Positions 55,701 through 63,945 of a stretch of DNA of 64,000 bases are shown in pieces (within the stretch, counting starts at the first letter, position 1; every line of letters begins with the position of its first letter). The stretch is from UBA9715 sp003452695 (lineage in GTDB: Bacteria > Actinomycetota > Coriobacteriia > Coriobacteriales > Eggerthellaceae). The position numbers were made by a program, and so were the translations under genes. The DNA lies in contig CAMOTA010000001.1 in NCBI GenBank assembly GCA_946625225.1, positions 12,642 to 76,641 of the forward strand, given 5' to 3'. Below the pieces are notes generated by a model. It saw nothing but the letters and a program-made list of their open reading frames with translations, had not been told where the DNA came from and ran no database searches.

Positions 55701-58700
55701 AGATGGCGATTGACAACACATCCATCGACTCCAACAAGGCGGGCCACTCCGGCGGCGGCTTGCTGATGCACTTCGGGAGCGCGACCGTGACCGGTTCCGT
55801 CATCACGAACAACGAGGCCAAGGGCCTCGGCGGCGGCGCCTACGTCAACGACGAGGCCACGATAAGCCTTGTCGGAGGAACCATCATCAACAACAGCGCA
55901 TTCGAAGGCGGCGGCGGCATCTGGGTGTCGCAGCACGCCAAAGCGCTCAACATGGAGGGCGCCGTCGTGGTGAGCGACAACAACGGCGGAAGTGATGTCT
56001 ACCTGAAGGCGGGCAACAAGATCCATTTCACCGCTGCCCTGCAGAAGGGCGCCAAGGTGGGCGTGTACCAGGAAGACGAGCTGGGCACGCCGTTCACCAA
56101 GGGGTACGGGGACAAGAACCCCACCGTGGACCCCTACGACTACTTCTTCTCCAACGAAGGCTATGTGGTCCACAAAAAAGACAACGAGGCGATCCTCAAG
56201 CTCAAGGACATCGACGAGAAGCCGTTCATCGAGACTAACAGCCAGGTCGTGCGCGACTACAACACGCTGAACAGCAAGAATTGGATGGCGGGAATCTCGG
56301 GCGAACGCCGCTTGAACGAGATCAACTTGCCCGGCACGCACGACTCCGGCACGGCCAAAGTCGAGGGGAACATCAGCACGGGCAATCTTTCGATATATGC
56401 CGGTTTGGGAGGGGCTGCTCTCGGTTCTATTCTTGGCGAAGTCATTGCCGGCCCGCTCGGGTTGATAGGCGGCGGCCTCTTCGGTGGCCTGGACACGCCA
56501 ATCGAGGTTTCCAAGTTCTTCCAGAAGTTCGCCAATTGCCAGACGGCCTATATCGACGAGCAGCTCGACATGGGCGTGCGCTCTTTGGACATCCGCCTGA
56601 ACACGTTCTACGCAAAGCAGGGCTACCCGGTGAAGAAGCGCGACGACGGCGAGAGCCTCTACCTGCTTCACGGGAAAGACCCCAACGCCGGTTCCTATTT
56701 CTGCAAGGACCACGACGATGATTTCCTCACCTTCAAAACGACGCTGGGATGGATCAAGGAGTTCCTGAAGGAGCATCCCACCGAGACCATCATCATGGGC
56801 GTTCAGATTGACAGCGTCGATGACGTGTACGACGAGGGCATGGAGCGGATACAGGCGCACCTGCGTGACCTGTCGATGGAGATCAATCCTTCCACCGGAG
56901 AGCCTTATTTGTATATGGAAGACGGTGTGCTCTTCAAAAAGTACACCGCGTATCCCCAGTTGAAGGATTGCCGTGGAAAGATCGTGCTATCCGCGAGCAG
57001 CGAGGACGCCGAGCTGATAGGCGGCTTGGTCAGCGGCATCGGCCTGAAGGAGGTCGACAGGCCCGAAGGCAGCTACAAGGACGCTGCGGCTGCGAAGATC
57101 AACAACCTCACCAATTTCTATGCGTATTACGGTGGTCGCGACCTGCCGACGAACCTGGACACGCGCATCGACTACTACTACTCGGTGGGAACGAACGGCA
57201 CCGACACCAGGGTTCCGCCGCAAGACACCCCGCTTGATATCGCAGACGATGTCCTCGATGCGATGTTCGGCGAGGGCGGCGTCTTGCTGAACCGGGAGGG
57301 CACGTACCTCGGCCTGGTGAACATGGACGCCGCGAACCCGCGTAACTGCAAGCTGGTCTGGGGCTCGAACTACTTCGACGGCCTTGAGTACTGCACGGTC
57401 ACCGCGAAGTCGGGGCTGAGCGGAAGCGACACGAAGACCTATTCCGTCATCAAGGGCACGCCGATCACCATTCCGGAGTGCATCTACGACGTTCCCAGCT
57501 CGACGGGCGTCTTTTTCGAGGGCTGGACGATGACCAAAGACAAGGACCAAAGCGACGGCGGCGACTATCAGCCCGGTGCTTCGTTCACTGTCACGGAAGA
57601 CGTCACCTTCACGGCCCAGTGGAGTAGTGGGGAGCGAACGCCGGTCGCGATCGTCTGGAAAGACGGGCATGACAAGGACGGCTTGCAGCCGGATTCGGTG
57701 AAGCTCAAGGTGAACGACACACAAGAATTCACGGTCACCAAATATGACAACTGGCGGCATGTCTACCCGGGCAAGGTGGAGACCGTCGAGCCCGTGATGG
57801 AAGGCGATTGGGGAGCGAAGTATACGAGCTCGGTAACCAGCTTGCCCTTTACGGGTTTCCTTGTCACGCTCACCCACACGCCCGCGGACAAGACTACCGT
57901 TGCGGGAACCGTCATGTGGAACGACGGCGACGTCACAGATGCGCAACGTCCCGATTCCGTGGAACTGCACCTTTACGCCAACGACAAGGCATGGGGATCG
58001 AAGGAGGTCTTCGCGTCCGACGATTGGAAATTCGATTTCGGAGAGCAACCCGCGTACATGGACGGCACCGCCGTTTACTACCGCATCATGGAAGACAAGA
58101 TCGACGGGTATGCTACGTCCGTTAACGGTTACGTCGTGCTCAACATCGCCCATAAGGCATCGAGGCTTCCGACGGGTTTCGTGTACTGGGCCGATGACGA
58201 GAACGCAGCGAAAAAGCGCCCGGATAGCGTGACGGTCAACTTGCTGAAGGACGGCGTGAAGATCGACTCGACGACGGTCACCGAGAATTCGGATGGCGAG
58301 TGGCCGTTCTACTTCGACATGGGTAACGACGACTCCGAGTACACCATCACGCAGGAAAGCATAGAAGGATACGAGACCGTTATCCAGAAAGACGGCGTCA
58401 ACAATGGCGTGACGTACGCCATCAACAAGATCGAGGGCCATGAGCACACCCCGACCAAGCTTACAATCGAAACCGAACCCGCAACCTGCATCACGGCCGG
58501 TTCGCGCAATGTGGTCGAGTGCTGTTCCGATTGCACCGAGGTCCTCTCCGAGACAACCGAGGAGATTCCCGCGCTCGGCCACGATTGGGGCGCATGGACT
58601 ACAACACACGAACCGTCTGAGACGGAAATGGGCGTTAGGCTGCGACTCTGCAAGCGAAACCCGCTGCATTTCCAGTTCCGGGCCATTCCCAAGACGGATC

Positions 58701-61033
58701 ACGTGCACGGCCTCGTGCACGTCGAGGCAAAGGATGCCACCTGCATAGACGACGGCAACATCGAGTATTGGAAGTGCTCGGAGGGCGACGATCCCTGCGG
58801 CCAGCGCTTCACGGACGAGGCCGGCTCGAAATGGATCCCCCAAGAGGACACCGTCGTCCACGCGCTCGGCCACAGCTGGGGCGCATGGGAAACCTCGCAG
58901 CAGGCGACCGAGACGTCATGGGGTACCGAGAAGCGCACGTGCGCCAACGACGCCACCCATATCGAATACCGCCAGGTTCCCAAGACGAAGCACGTGCACG
59001 GCCTCGCGCACGTCGATGCGAAGGACGCCACCTGCACGGACGACGGCAACATCGAGTATTGGAAGTGCTCGGAGGGCGACGACCCTTGCGAGCTGTGCTT
59101 CACGGACGAGGCCGGCACGAAACAGATCCAGCAGGAGGACACCGTCGTCAATGCCATCGGCCACAGCTGGGGCGCATGGACAGTGACGAAGCCCGCGACC
59201 GAGACGGAGCAGGGCCTCATGACGAGGGAGTGCTCCCATGATTCAACCCATGTGCAGACGCGCGTCATCCCCGAGGAAACGCATGCCCATGGCTTTGCGT
59301 ATATAAAGGCCAAAGCCGCCACCTGCACGGATGACGGCAACATCGATTACTGGAAGTGCTCGGAAGGCGACAACCCCTGCGGCCTCTGCTTCAAGGACTT
59401 CGCCGGCGCCGAATGGGTCCATGAGGATGACGTTGCCGTTCACGCCCTCGGCCACGACTGGGACGGGGCGACCTACGCATGGAACAAGGACGACACCAAG
59501 GTGACGGCGAAGCGCGTCTGCAAGCGCGACCTATCGCATTTCGAGGATGAGACGACGACTGGGACGAAGAACGTGGTGACGCCGGCCACCTGCACCGAGA
59601 AGGGCTCGGCGACTGTCGCGTCCCAACTCTTCAAGAACGAAGGGTTCATGCCCCAGACGAAGACGGTTGAACTGCCCGCGCTCGGCCACGAGTGGGGCGA
59701 GCCGGCCTACGACTGGGCGGCGGACGGCAGCTCGATGACGGCCAAGCGCACATGCGGCCGCGAGGGCTGCGGGGCCGCCGAGACCGAGGTCGCGAGCCTC
59801 GAGAACGGCAAGGTCACCAAGCAGGAGACCACGCCGGCCACCTGCACCGAGAAGGGCGAGACCACCTACACCGCCACGTTCGAGAACGCGGCCTTCGCCA
59901 AGCAAACCAAGACGCTCGCCGACGTCGAGCCGCTCGGCCACGAGTGGGGCGAGCCGTCCTACGAGTGGGCGGCGGACGGCAGCTCGGTCGCGGCCAAGCG
60001 CGCCTGCACGCGCGAGGGGTGCACCGCGTCCGAGGCCGAGGAGGCCAGCGTCGCCAACGGCAAGGTGGCCAAGCAGGAGGCCAAGCCGGCGACCTGCGAG
60101 CAGCCCGGCGAGACCACCTACACCGCCACGTTCGAGAACGCGGCCTTCGCCGAGCAGGAGAAGACCATCGCCGACGTCGAGCCGCTCGGCCACGAGTGGG
60201 GCGAGCCGTCCTACGAGTGGGCGGCGGACGGCAGCTCGGTCGCGGCCAAGCGCGCCTGCACGCGCGAGGGGTGCACCGCGTCCGAGGCCGAGGAGGCCAG
60301 CGTCGCCAACGGCAAGGTGGCCAAGCAGGAGGCCAAGCCGGCGACCTGCGAGCAGCCCGGCGAGACCACCTACACCGCCACGTTCGAGAACGCGGCCTTC
60401 GCCAAGCAGGAGAAGACCCTGGCCGACGTCAAGCCGCTCGGCCACGCGTGGGGCGAGTGGATTGAAAAGGAACCCGCAACGGAGTCTGCTGATGGATTGG
60501 AGATGCGCACATGCTCGCGCTGCGGTGAATCCGAAACGCGTGAAATCCCAGCAACGTATGCTTATCGGTTCACTGCTGGCGATGGAGCCGAATGGACGAA
60601 AGGAAGCAGCGACGGACTCACGTTCACGATTAAGCGCACGTTTGAAGACGCCTCGACGTTCAGGCACTTCACAGGTGTGAAAATTGACGGCAAGGACGTT
60701 GCCTCTTCGGGCTACGATGCCAAGTCTGGTAGTGTCATCCTCACGTTGAAACCGACCATCCTCGAGACGCTGTCCACAGGCGACCATGAGGTCACGACGG
60801 TTTTCGACGACGGCAACGCCGCTGCCAAGTTCGTCGTGAAAGCTGCTCCGACACAGGAAGCCGCAAAGGAATCGAAGACGAGTGGCGCGAGTACGACGAG
60901 TGGCGCGAATGCGAAATCAAATACGGCAAAGACCGGCGACGCAATTCCCGTTGCCGCGATTGCGCTCACGGTCGCCCTCATCGTATTAGCGTTAATCGTG
61001 CTCGTTGTCGCGAGACGCAAGCGCAAGGAATAG
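49778..61033 (+). CDS. Giant cell-wall protein: beta-helix modules, PI-PLC domain, Cna-B and tandem repeats
   Basis: This 3751-residue exported protein has a signal peptide (MKLMKKTANVLLAFVLAFGL, cleavage near AMA-ETG). Residues about 60-2150 form five copies of a module: 'W..LQ.ai......', 'tIdLnGh.idRn', 'ItGGy', then many 'nGGGIy..G.' turns typical of right-handed beta-helices. Residues about 2165-2535 are a PI-PLC X-type domain with 'INLPGTHDSGT' (His2188) and 'LLHGK' (His2298). An InlB-like strand, three Cna-B-like domains, four 'WKCSEGD' Cys repeats and 84-residue tandem repeats follow. The C-terminus has TAKTGD (about 3716), a hydrophobic segment and RRKRKE, a sortase-type signal. GGAG precedes the ATG. 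Confidence 0.88.
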   Translation: MKLMKKTANVLLAFVLAFGLCPIAPFSAMAETGNAAPSDFSLRASGLLSNSENGFGGLSAQAEGDLEAGTWGDLQTAINNVEDGKTIYLVADITAGPDNKTLVVKREGVSFAIDLAGHTINRNLTSQDDNKGHVFDVNEGTLTIRDSSTGQTGKITGGYDKNGGGIVIGGEGHLIVESGAITGNQAYNGGGIFVYGELTMTGGSVSGNIGGDCGGIYNHGGTIKLSDVTISGNSTRGAGGAGVNNKGTATLTNCTISNNVSDAEGGGVYNGEDGNITLNSCTITGNKSESGGGICTYGSATLVNTNISDNETNTDGGAIRSYGKVTLQSCIFERNKAAKSGGAIRVNDGTVSAEVLTLHENRAEAHGGGIYINNDATLNLTDVSITENTGMNGGGGIWVAGGTKAVNIAGKVVVADNKANDVCLVDGKKLTVSDPLTDGANVNVVLQDSTGTFTKGFHEKNPGEDPEKYFEAQPGFSVLANNDGEAMVVASDWVHLQKQIDAADNGSTITLDKDWKAAPENSALKIRGGKTITIDLNGHKLDRNLGKAKEAVDGGSVIEVNGALTVKDSAGSGQITGGYSYAGGGIHVLPGATCAIEGGFITENRATNGGGIYSDGALTITGGFIERNSADSDGGGIYTLGVATVAGAFVMANTASNGAGIYAGSGTTEVSGDTRITSNTAKDDGGGIFLNAGKLNLFDCNIALNRADEEGGGIHHCGSATLNVKGAPVVVSNTAPSGGNILLGENEGNAITIVDKLADTAKLDVATKNTLSYAITYGLEGKSATPKGTIDNFSYNAGGTDQLVIKEDGELYHKRTPADIEVNNWKALQAALDDEEYKTIALSGDIVAEDEDKTLWVTRSVTIDLNGKKINRNLRDCDQDNGSVLELDNGDEDSVEITIKDSLGAGAITGGFTGDGGGIYIHPGATLYLEGGSIENNIATNCGAGIYNGGKLVMRGGQLAYNEASACGGGIYSANKLEATGGIIRYNKSYISGGGIYSENAHSGARMLLSGLTILKNTARVGGGGIYVDGIPNGSITDSIIDDNATEGYGGGVVCHSSGEILTISNTVIGSNTAKGNASEFEDQGVGGGGIFIISGSVDMTGGALTNNEAKQGGAVTLTRRTQFQADGVRIQDNKATDGSGGAILNVESTLSVSNSEIRGNEAKVDGGAVYSFNGLDTRTKLESCVVSDNTAHSCGGAVGCESGLLTVLESTFTGNRAVERGGAIYSIGANPFVMNTTITDNSADLEVGGIYLSDFMAVQGKVIVQNNSGGDVHIVGISDNMATIRVAGSLEGSWIGVSGNPEVGLICYDFQKYNSGADPADYFFAKPGYSIVQGWKGDAEIVKSEWPQLQKKIRDTEDGGTLKLDRDWKAIDSDDQLKVPEGKTVTIDLNGHTIDRNRGSSDKDGHVIEVMDGATLIVTDSSAGKDGKITGGYAENGGGINVQPNATCTIEAGRVTGNQADNGGGVYVHGTLNVTGGSIDSNKAENGGGVYSVGTVNVTGGSITSNEGTSSAGGIGFKASSTLNVGGKPSVTGNIAPAGKNILVSAGSVITVVSELGEGAKLDVATQDPPSPLTSGLTETGNDGRALSVFTYNEATDRLVVMHDELYLIRLAPDVSVSSWKELQNAINADENQWKLIGLQNDITATDDDDRLHLKGKNVNIDLCGHKLDRHLDDSDSDGHVFELSDNSSLTIMDSAGAGMITGGYAAHGGAINIHEGSTCTIESGAIVGNRASKSGGGIFVYGTLIMTGGFVAGNKGDDGGGIYVHEHGTINLENVTLMDNNASDYGGGAINNKGVATLKNCTVKGNRADEEGGGIYNGTKELTLTDCTITGNSTENGGGIYSFGTVTLNNTAVTGNKAGYRGGGVYVHKTFNMTGGAITDNTGVDCGGIYNDAGTITLTGVDISGNRATEDGGAGVNNKGKATITNCTISKNSAKGEGGGVYANGDSDTTIVGSTISGNETPYDGGGICSYGKMAIDNTSIDSNKAGHSGGGLLMHFGSATVTGSVITNNEAKGLGGGAYVNDEATISLVGGTIINNSAFEGGGGIWVSQHAKALNMEGAVVVSDNNGGSDVYLKAGNKIHFTAALQKGAKVGVYQEDELGTPFTKGYGDKNPTVDPYDYFFSNEGYVVHKKDNEAILKLKDIDEKPFIETNSQVVRDYNTLNSKNWMAGISGERRLNEINLPGTHDSGTAKVEGNISTGNLSIYAGLGGAALGSILGEVIAGPLGLIGGGLFGGLDTPIEVSKFFQKFANCQTAYIDEQLDMGVRSLDIRLNTFYAKQGYPVKKRDDGESLYLLHGKDPNAGSYFCKDHDDDFLTFKTTLGWIKEFLKEHPTETIIMGVQIDSVDDVYDEGMERIQAHLRDLSMEINPSTGEPYLYMEDGVLFKKYTAYPQLKDCRGKIVLSASSEDAELIGGLVSGIGLKEVDRPEGSYKDAAAAKINNLTNFYAYYGGRDLPTNLDTRIDYYYSVGTNGTDTRVPPQDTPLDIADDVLDAMFGEGGVLLNREGTYLGLVNMDAANPRNCKLVWGSNYFDGLEYCTVTAKSGLSGSDTKTYSVIKGTPITIPECIYDVPSSTGVFFEGWTMTKDKDQSDGGDYQPGASFTVTEDVTFTAQWSSGERTPVAIVWKDGHDKDGLQPDSVKLKVNDTQEFTVTKYDNWRHVYPGKVETVEPVMEGDWGAKYTSSVTSLPFTGFLVTLTHTPADKTTVAGTVMWNDGDVTDAQRPDSVELHLYANDKAWGSKEVFASDDWKFDFGEQPAYMDGTAVYYRIMEDKIDGYATSVNGYVVLNIAHKASRLPTGFVYWADDENAAKKRPDSVTVNLLKDGVKIDSTTVTENSDGEWPFYFDMGNDDSEYTITQESIEGYETVIQKDGVNNGVTYAINKIEGHEHTPTKLTIETEPATCITAGSRNVVECCSDCTEVLSETTEEIPALGHDWGAWTTTHEPSETEMGVRLRLCKRNPLHFQFRAIPKTDHVHGLVHVEAKDATCIDDGNIEYWKCSEGDDPCGQRFTDEAGSKWIPQEDTVVHALGHSWGAWETSQQATETSWGTEKRTCANDATHIEYRQVPKTKHVHGLAHVDAKDATCTDDGNIEYWKCSEGDDPCELCFTDEAGTKQIQQEDTVVNAIGHSWGAWTVTKPATETEQGLMTRECSHDSTHVQTRVIPEETHAHGFAYIKAKAATCTDDGNIDYWKCSEGDNPCGLCFKDFAGAEWVHEDDVAVHALGHDWDGATYAWNKDDTKVTAKRVCKRDLSHFEDETTTGTKNVVTPATCTEKGSATVASQLFKNEGFMPQTKTVELPALGHEWGEPAYDWAADGSSMTAKRTCGREGCGAAETEVASLENGKVTKQETTPATCTEKGETTYTATFENAAFAKQTKTLADVEPLGHEWGEPSYEWAADGSSVAAKRACTREGCTASEAEEASVANGKVAKQEAKPATCEQPGETTYTATFENAAFAEQEKTIADVEPLGHEWGEPSYEWAADGSSVAAKRACTREGCTASEAEEASVANGKVAKQEAKPATCEQPGETTYTATFENAAFAKQEKTLADVKPLGHAWGEWIEKEPATESADGLEMRTCSRCGESETREIPATYAYRFTAGDGAEWTKGSSDGLTFTIKRTFEDASTFRHFTGVKIDGKDVASSGYDAKSGSVILTLKPTILETLSTGDHEVTTVFDDGNAAAKFVVKAAPTQEAAKESKTSGASTTSGANAKSNTAKTGDAIPVAAIALTVALIVLALIVLVVARRKRKE
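59921..60424. repeat. Near-identical tandem repeat, 252-bp unit
   Basis: Within the giant surface-protein gene, units starting at 59921 and 60173 are nearly identical at the DNA level, and a third begins at 60425 before diverging. The more diverged unit upstream (from about 59670) belongs to the same series. The 252-bp period encodes 84 residues, so changes in copy number keep the frame. Confidence 0.85.
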
Positions 61034-61154
61034 GTGCGGTAATTCAGGGTAACCCTTCTAGTTGGGTGTTCTCTTGAACCTTTGGCAGAAGGGTTTTCTT
61101 TGCGACGTGATGCGCGATATAATGACAAGCCACACTCGAAAGGACGAGGTGCAC

Positions 61155-62300
61155 ATGAACCGCAACTGCAGCATCATTCCCGGCTTGCGCTGGCGTGTAT
61201 GCGCCGCGATTCCAGCCTGCGCCACGGCGGCGCTGCTGGCAGCCACCCTGCCGGCAAATTCCGCCAGTGCTGAAGAATACATGGTGGCTTCGGCCGGCGA
61301 AGAGGCGGCGTCGGTCATCGAAAAGGCCGATGCGGAATACCGCGAAGCGCGCACGGCCTGCGTGAAGATGAGCGCGAAGGCGTTCTGCCTGGCCCAGCGG
61401 GCAAACGTGCTCGAGGATCTGCTGCCCGCCCAGCAAGAGCGCAGCGACGATGCGGCGCGCGCCTTGTACAAGCAGCAGAGCAGCCACTACACCACCATCG
61501 ACATGCTGCTGGATTCCCAGTCGCTGGACGAATTCATCGCCCAGACCGAATACATCGACCGCATAACGCGCGCAAACGCCGAGGAAGTGAAGCGCAGCAA
61601 GGAGCTAGAAGAGCGGGTGGATGCGGCCCGTTCCGAGGTGGAGGCGGTACGAGCCGAATCCGAGGCGAAGATGCAGGAAGCGAATGCTTCGCTCGAGGCG
61701 GTGTACGAAATACGCACCTTGCGCCAACGCGAGGGCATAGCCAAGGCCCAGGCCGAGGCATCGCGCGGCGTAAGCGTGTCGTCTACGTCCAGCTCGAGCA
61801 AGAATAGCAAGGAATCGAGCAGCAAGAGCTCCGAGAAGGAAGAGAGCGATTCCGCCGAGACGCTGACGGGCGATGCATCCGGTCTGGACGACGGGGCGAA
61901 CTGGCATGCCACCGAGGACGAGTTCGTGGCCGAATGGGCTCCGCGACTCGACGCGTATCTCGAAGGATCGCCGCTTGCCGGACAGGGAAAGAACTTCGCG
62001 AAATCGGCGTGGAAGTACTGCATCGACCCGCGGTGGTCGGCTTCCATTTCCACCATCGAGAGCGGCAAGGGCAGCATATGCATCCGCCCCCACAACGCCT
62101 GGGGCTGGGGTGCGGCGGATTCGAACCCCGCGGCGCTCGCTGCGGAGTGGCCGTCGTGGGAGGCGGCAATCGACGCCCACGCACGCGGGCTTTCCAAGGG
62201 CTACGGATACACGATTACCATGTCGGGTGCCCGGACCTATTGCCCGCCCAACTGGCTGAAGTGGTACAACATCACGCTCAGCGAGATGTCCAGCATCTAG
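61155..62300 (+). CDS. Secreted coiled-coil protein with a C-terminal lysozyme-like domain
   Basis: This 381-residue protein has an N-terminal signal segment ('VCAAIPACATAALLAATLPA' followed by NSASA-EE). A long coiled coil (about 40-200) resembles PcsB/CwlO-type regulators, and a Ser/Lys-rich linker follows. The C-terminal domain (about 250-381) has 'KYCIDPRWSASISTIESGKG' and 'HNAWGWGAADSNP', the pattern of glucosaminidase/transglycosylase-like domains with a likely catalytic Glu in TIES. A peptidoglycan-processing role is inferred. I chose the ATG at 61155 (GGACGAGGT upstream); the longer frame from 61062 has no site and would bury the signal peptide. Confidence 0.8.
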   Translation: MNRNCSIIPGLRWRVCAAIPACATAALLAATLPANSASAEEYMVASAGEEAASVIEKADAEYREARTACVKMSAKAFCLAQRANVLEDLLPAQQERSDDAARALYKQQSSHYTTIDMLLDSQSLDEFIAQTEYIDRITRANAEEVKRSKELEERVDAARSEVEAVRAESEAKMQEANASLEAVYEIRTLRQREGIAKAQAEASRGVSVSSTSSSSKNSKESSSKSSEKEESDSAETLTGDASGLDDGANWHATEDEFVAEWAPRLDAYLEGSPLAGQGKNFAKSAWKYCIDPRWSASISTIESGKGSICIRPHNAWGWGAADSNPAALAAEWPSWEAAIDAHARGLSKGYGYTITMSGARTYCPPNWLKWYNITLSEMSSI

Positions 62301-62355
62301 GGATACGTCCCCAAACGTGCTTTTTTAAGACGCCCTCATCGCATCGATTGCTCGA

Positions 62356-62386
62356 ATGGGCCGGAAGAGCCGTCCTTCCGGCCCAT
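62356..62386. terminator. Bidirectional hairpin between convergent genes
   Basis: A perfect 12-bp stem (ATGGGCCGGAAG / CTTCCGGCCCAT) with a 7-nt loop, followed by CTTGTTG on the plus strand, lies between the plus-strand lysozyme-like gene and the minus-strand UPF0210 gene. Confidence 0.7.
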
Positions 62387-62409
62387 CTTGTTGCTGCCCC
62401 ATTCTCGCC

Positions 62410-63774
62410 CTAGTTCTTCAGGCTGTTCAGGGGCGCTGGCATGCGGCCGCCGCGGTGGGCGAACACGGTTCCCGCATAACCGTTCACCGGCATGACCGGG
62501 GCGTAGCCCAGCAATCCCCCGAAATCCAGGCGATCTCCCACGGTCTTTCCGATGGCGGGGATAAGCCGCACGGCGGTCGTCTTGTTGTTTATCATGCCGA
62601 TGGCGCACTCGTCGGCGATTATGCCGAATATCGCCTCTTGGGATGTGTCGCCGGGTATGGCTATCATGTCCAGGCCCACCGAGCACACGCTGGTCATGGC
62701 CTCAAGCTTCTCCAGGCACAGCGCCCCCTCTTCCGCAGCGCGGATCATCCCGGCGTCCTCGGACACGGGGATGAAGGCGCCCGACAGCCCGCCCACCGAG
62801 CTTGACGCCATGACGCCACCCTTCTTCACGGCGTCGTTCAGCATGGCCAGCGCCGCTGTCGTTCCCGGGCCGCCGCAGGAGCCCACGCCGATTGCTTCCA
62901 GAATCTCGGCAACCGAATCGCCTTCCGCGGGGGTCGGCGCCAGGGAAAGATCCAGAATGCCTTTCACCACCCCGAGGCGCTTGGATGCTTCGCGGGCCAT
63001 AAGCTCGCCCGCGCGGGTTATCTTGAAGGCGGTGGCCTTTATCGCTTCGGCAATCGTTTCGATGTCTGCATCTTTCGGCATGCCGGCAAGCACGGCGCGC
63101 ACAACGCCGGGTCCGGACACGCCGACGTTCACCACCTCGTCCGCCTCGCCCGAACCGTGGAAGGCGCCCGCCATGAACGGATTGTCCTCAACGGCGTTGC
63201 AGAAGACGACGAGCTTGCCCGCCCCGATGCACTGTTGGTCGGCCGTCAGCTCGGCGGCCTGCTTGATGATGCCCGCCATCTTGTAGGCGGCGTCCATGTT
63301 TATCCCCGCGCGCGTGGACCCCACGTTCACCGAAGCGCAGACGAAGTCGGTGGTTGCCAAGGCTTCGGGTATCGACTCCATAAGCTTGGTGTCTGCAATC
63401 GAAGCGCCTTTGTGCACCAACGCTGAGAACCCGCCGACGAAATCGACGCCAACTTCCTTGGCTGCACGGTCCATGGCCTGGGCGATGGGGCTCAGGTCGT
63501 GCGAGGTTACCGCCGCGCACACTTCCGCGATGGGGGTAACCGAGATGCGCTTGTTCACGATTGGTATACCGAATTCCCGCTCCAGCTGCTCGGCTGTCGG
63601 AACGAGCTGCGAAGCAGCGTGGGTCATGCGGTCGTATACCTTCAGCGCAACCGTGTGGACATCGGCATCCGTGCAGCCCCGCAGGTTCATGCCGAGCGTG
63701 ATGGTGCGTATGTCCAGGTGTTGTTCGGCCACCATGGCCAAGGTCTCTGCAACTTCTGCGGGTGTTATCTGCAT
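62410..63774 (-). CDS. UPF0210 / PFL-family protein (DUF711)
   Basis: This 454-residue protein belongs to the DUF711 family, structurally related to pyruvate-formate lyase-like barrels but without known activity. Typical segments: 'TLGMNLRGCTDADVHTVALKVYDRMT', 'VNKRISVTPIAEVCAAV', 'DFVGGFSALVHKG', 'GSTRAGINMDAAYKMA', 'GVSGPGVVRAVL' and 'GAGMIRAAEEGALCLEKLEAMTSVCSVGLDMI'-like. Family members are usually preceded by a small ACT-domain gene (UPF0237); none lies between this start and the window edge. GAAGGGAAC precedes the ATG. A TATAAT on the minus strand (63855-63860) may be its -10 box. Confidence 0.88.
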   Translation of the reverse strand: MQITPAEVAETLAMVAEQHLDIRTITLGMNLRGCTDADVHTVALKVYDRMTHAASQLVPTAEQLEREFGIPIVNKRISVTPIAEVCAAVTSHDLSPIAQAMDRAAKEVGVDFVGGFSALVHKGASIADTKLMESIPEALATTDFVCASVNVGSTRAGINMDAAYKMAGIIKQAAELTADQQCIGAGKLVVFCNAVEDNPFMAGAFHGSGEADEVVNVGVSGPGVVRAVLAGMPKDADIETIAEAIKATAFKITRAGELMAREASKRLGVVKGILDLSLAPTPAEGDSVAEILEAIGVGSCGGPGTTAALAMLNDAVKKGGVMASSSVGGLSGAFIPVSEDAGMIRAAEEGALCLEKLEAMTSVCSVGLDMIAIPGDTSQEAIFGIIADECAIGMINNKTTAVRLIPAIGKTVGDRLDFGGLLGYAPVMPVNGYAGTVFAHRGGRMPAPLNSLKN

Positions 63775-63945
63775 GGTGTTCCCTTCGTGTTCTGTTGGGT
63801 GCAGGCCAGTCGTGAATGTGCCGCGCGTAGCATCCCGGCGATTCGCATGCCAGGATTATACCGCTAGTTACAGTCACTCTATGCAGCCCGCGGGTCGGTC
63901 GAGCAAGAGAGACATGCAATCTGTTGCAATCGTGTCACTGCCCAC

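Noticed and set aside
51212..56860. Very long open frames on the minus strand opposite the giant surface-protein gene
   Set aside because: They arise from the GC-rich, Gly/Asn-repeat codons of the real gene, lack ribosome sites and show only low-complexity Ala/Val/Asp-rich translations.
58680..60460. Tandem repeats considered as a CRISPR array
   Set aside because: Units are long, contiguous and in frame with no unique spacers; they encode protein repeats.
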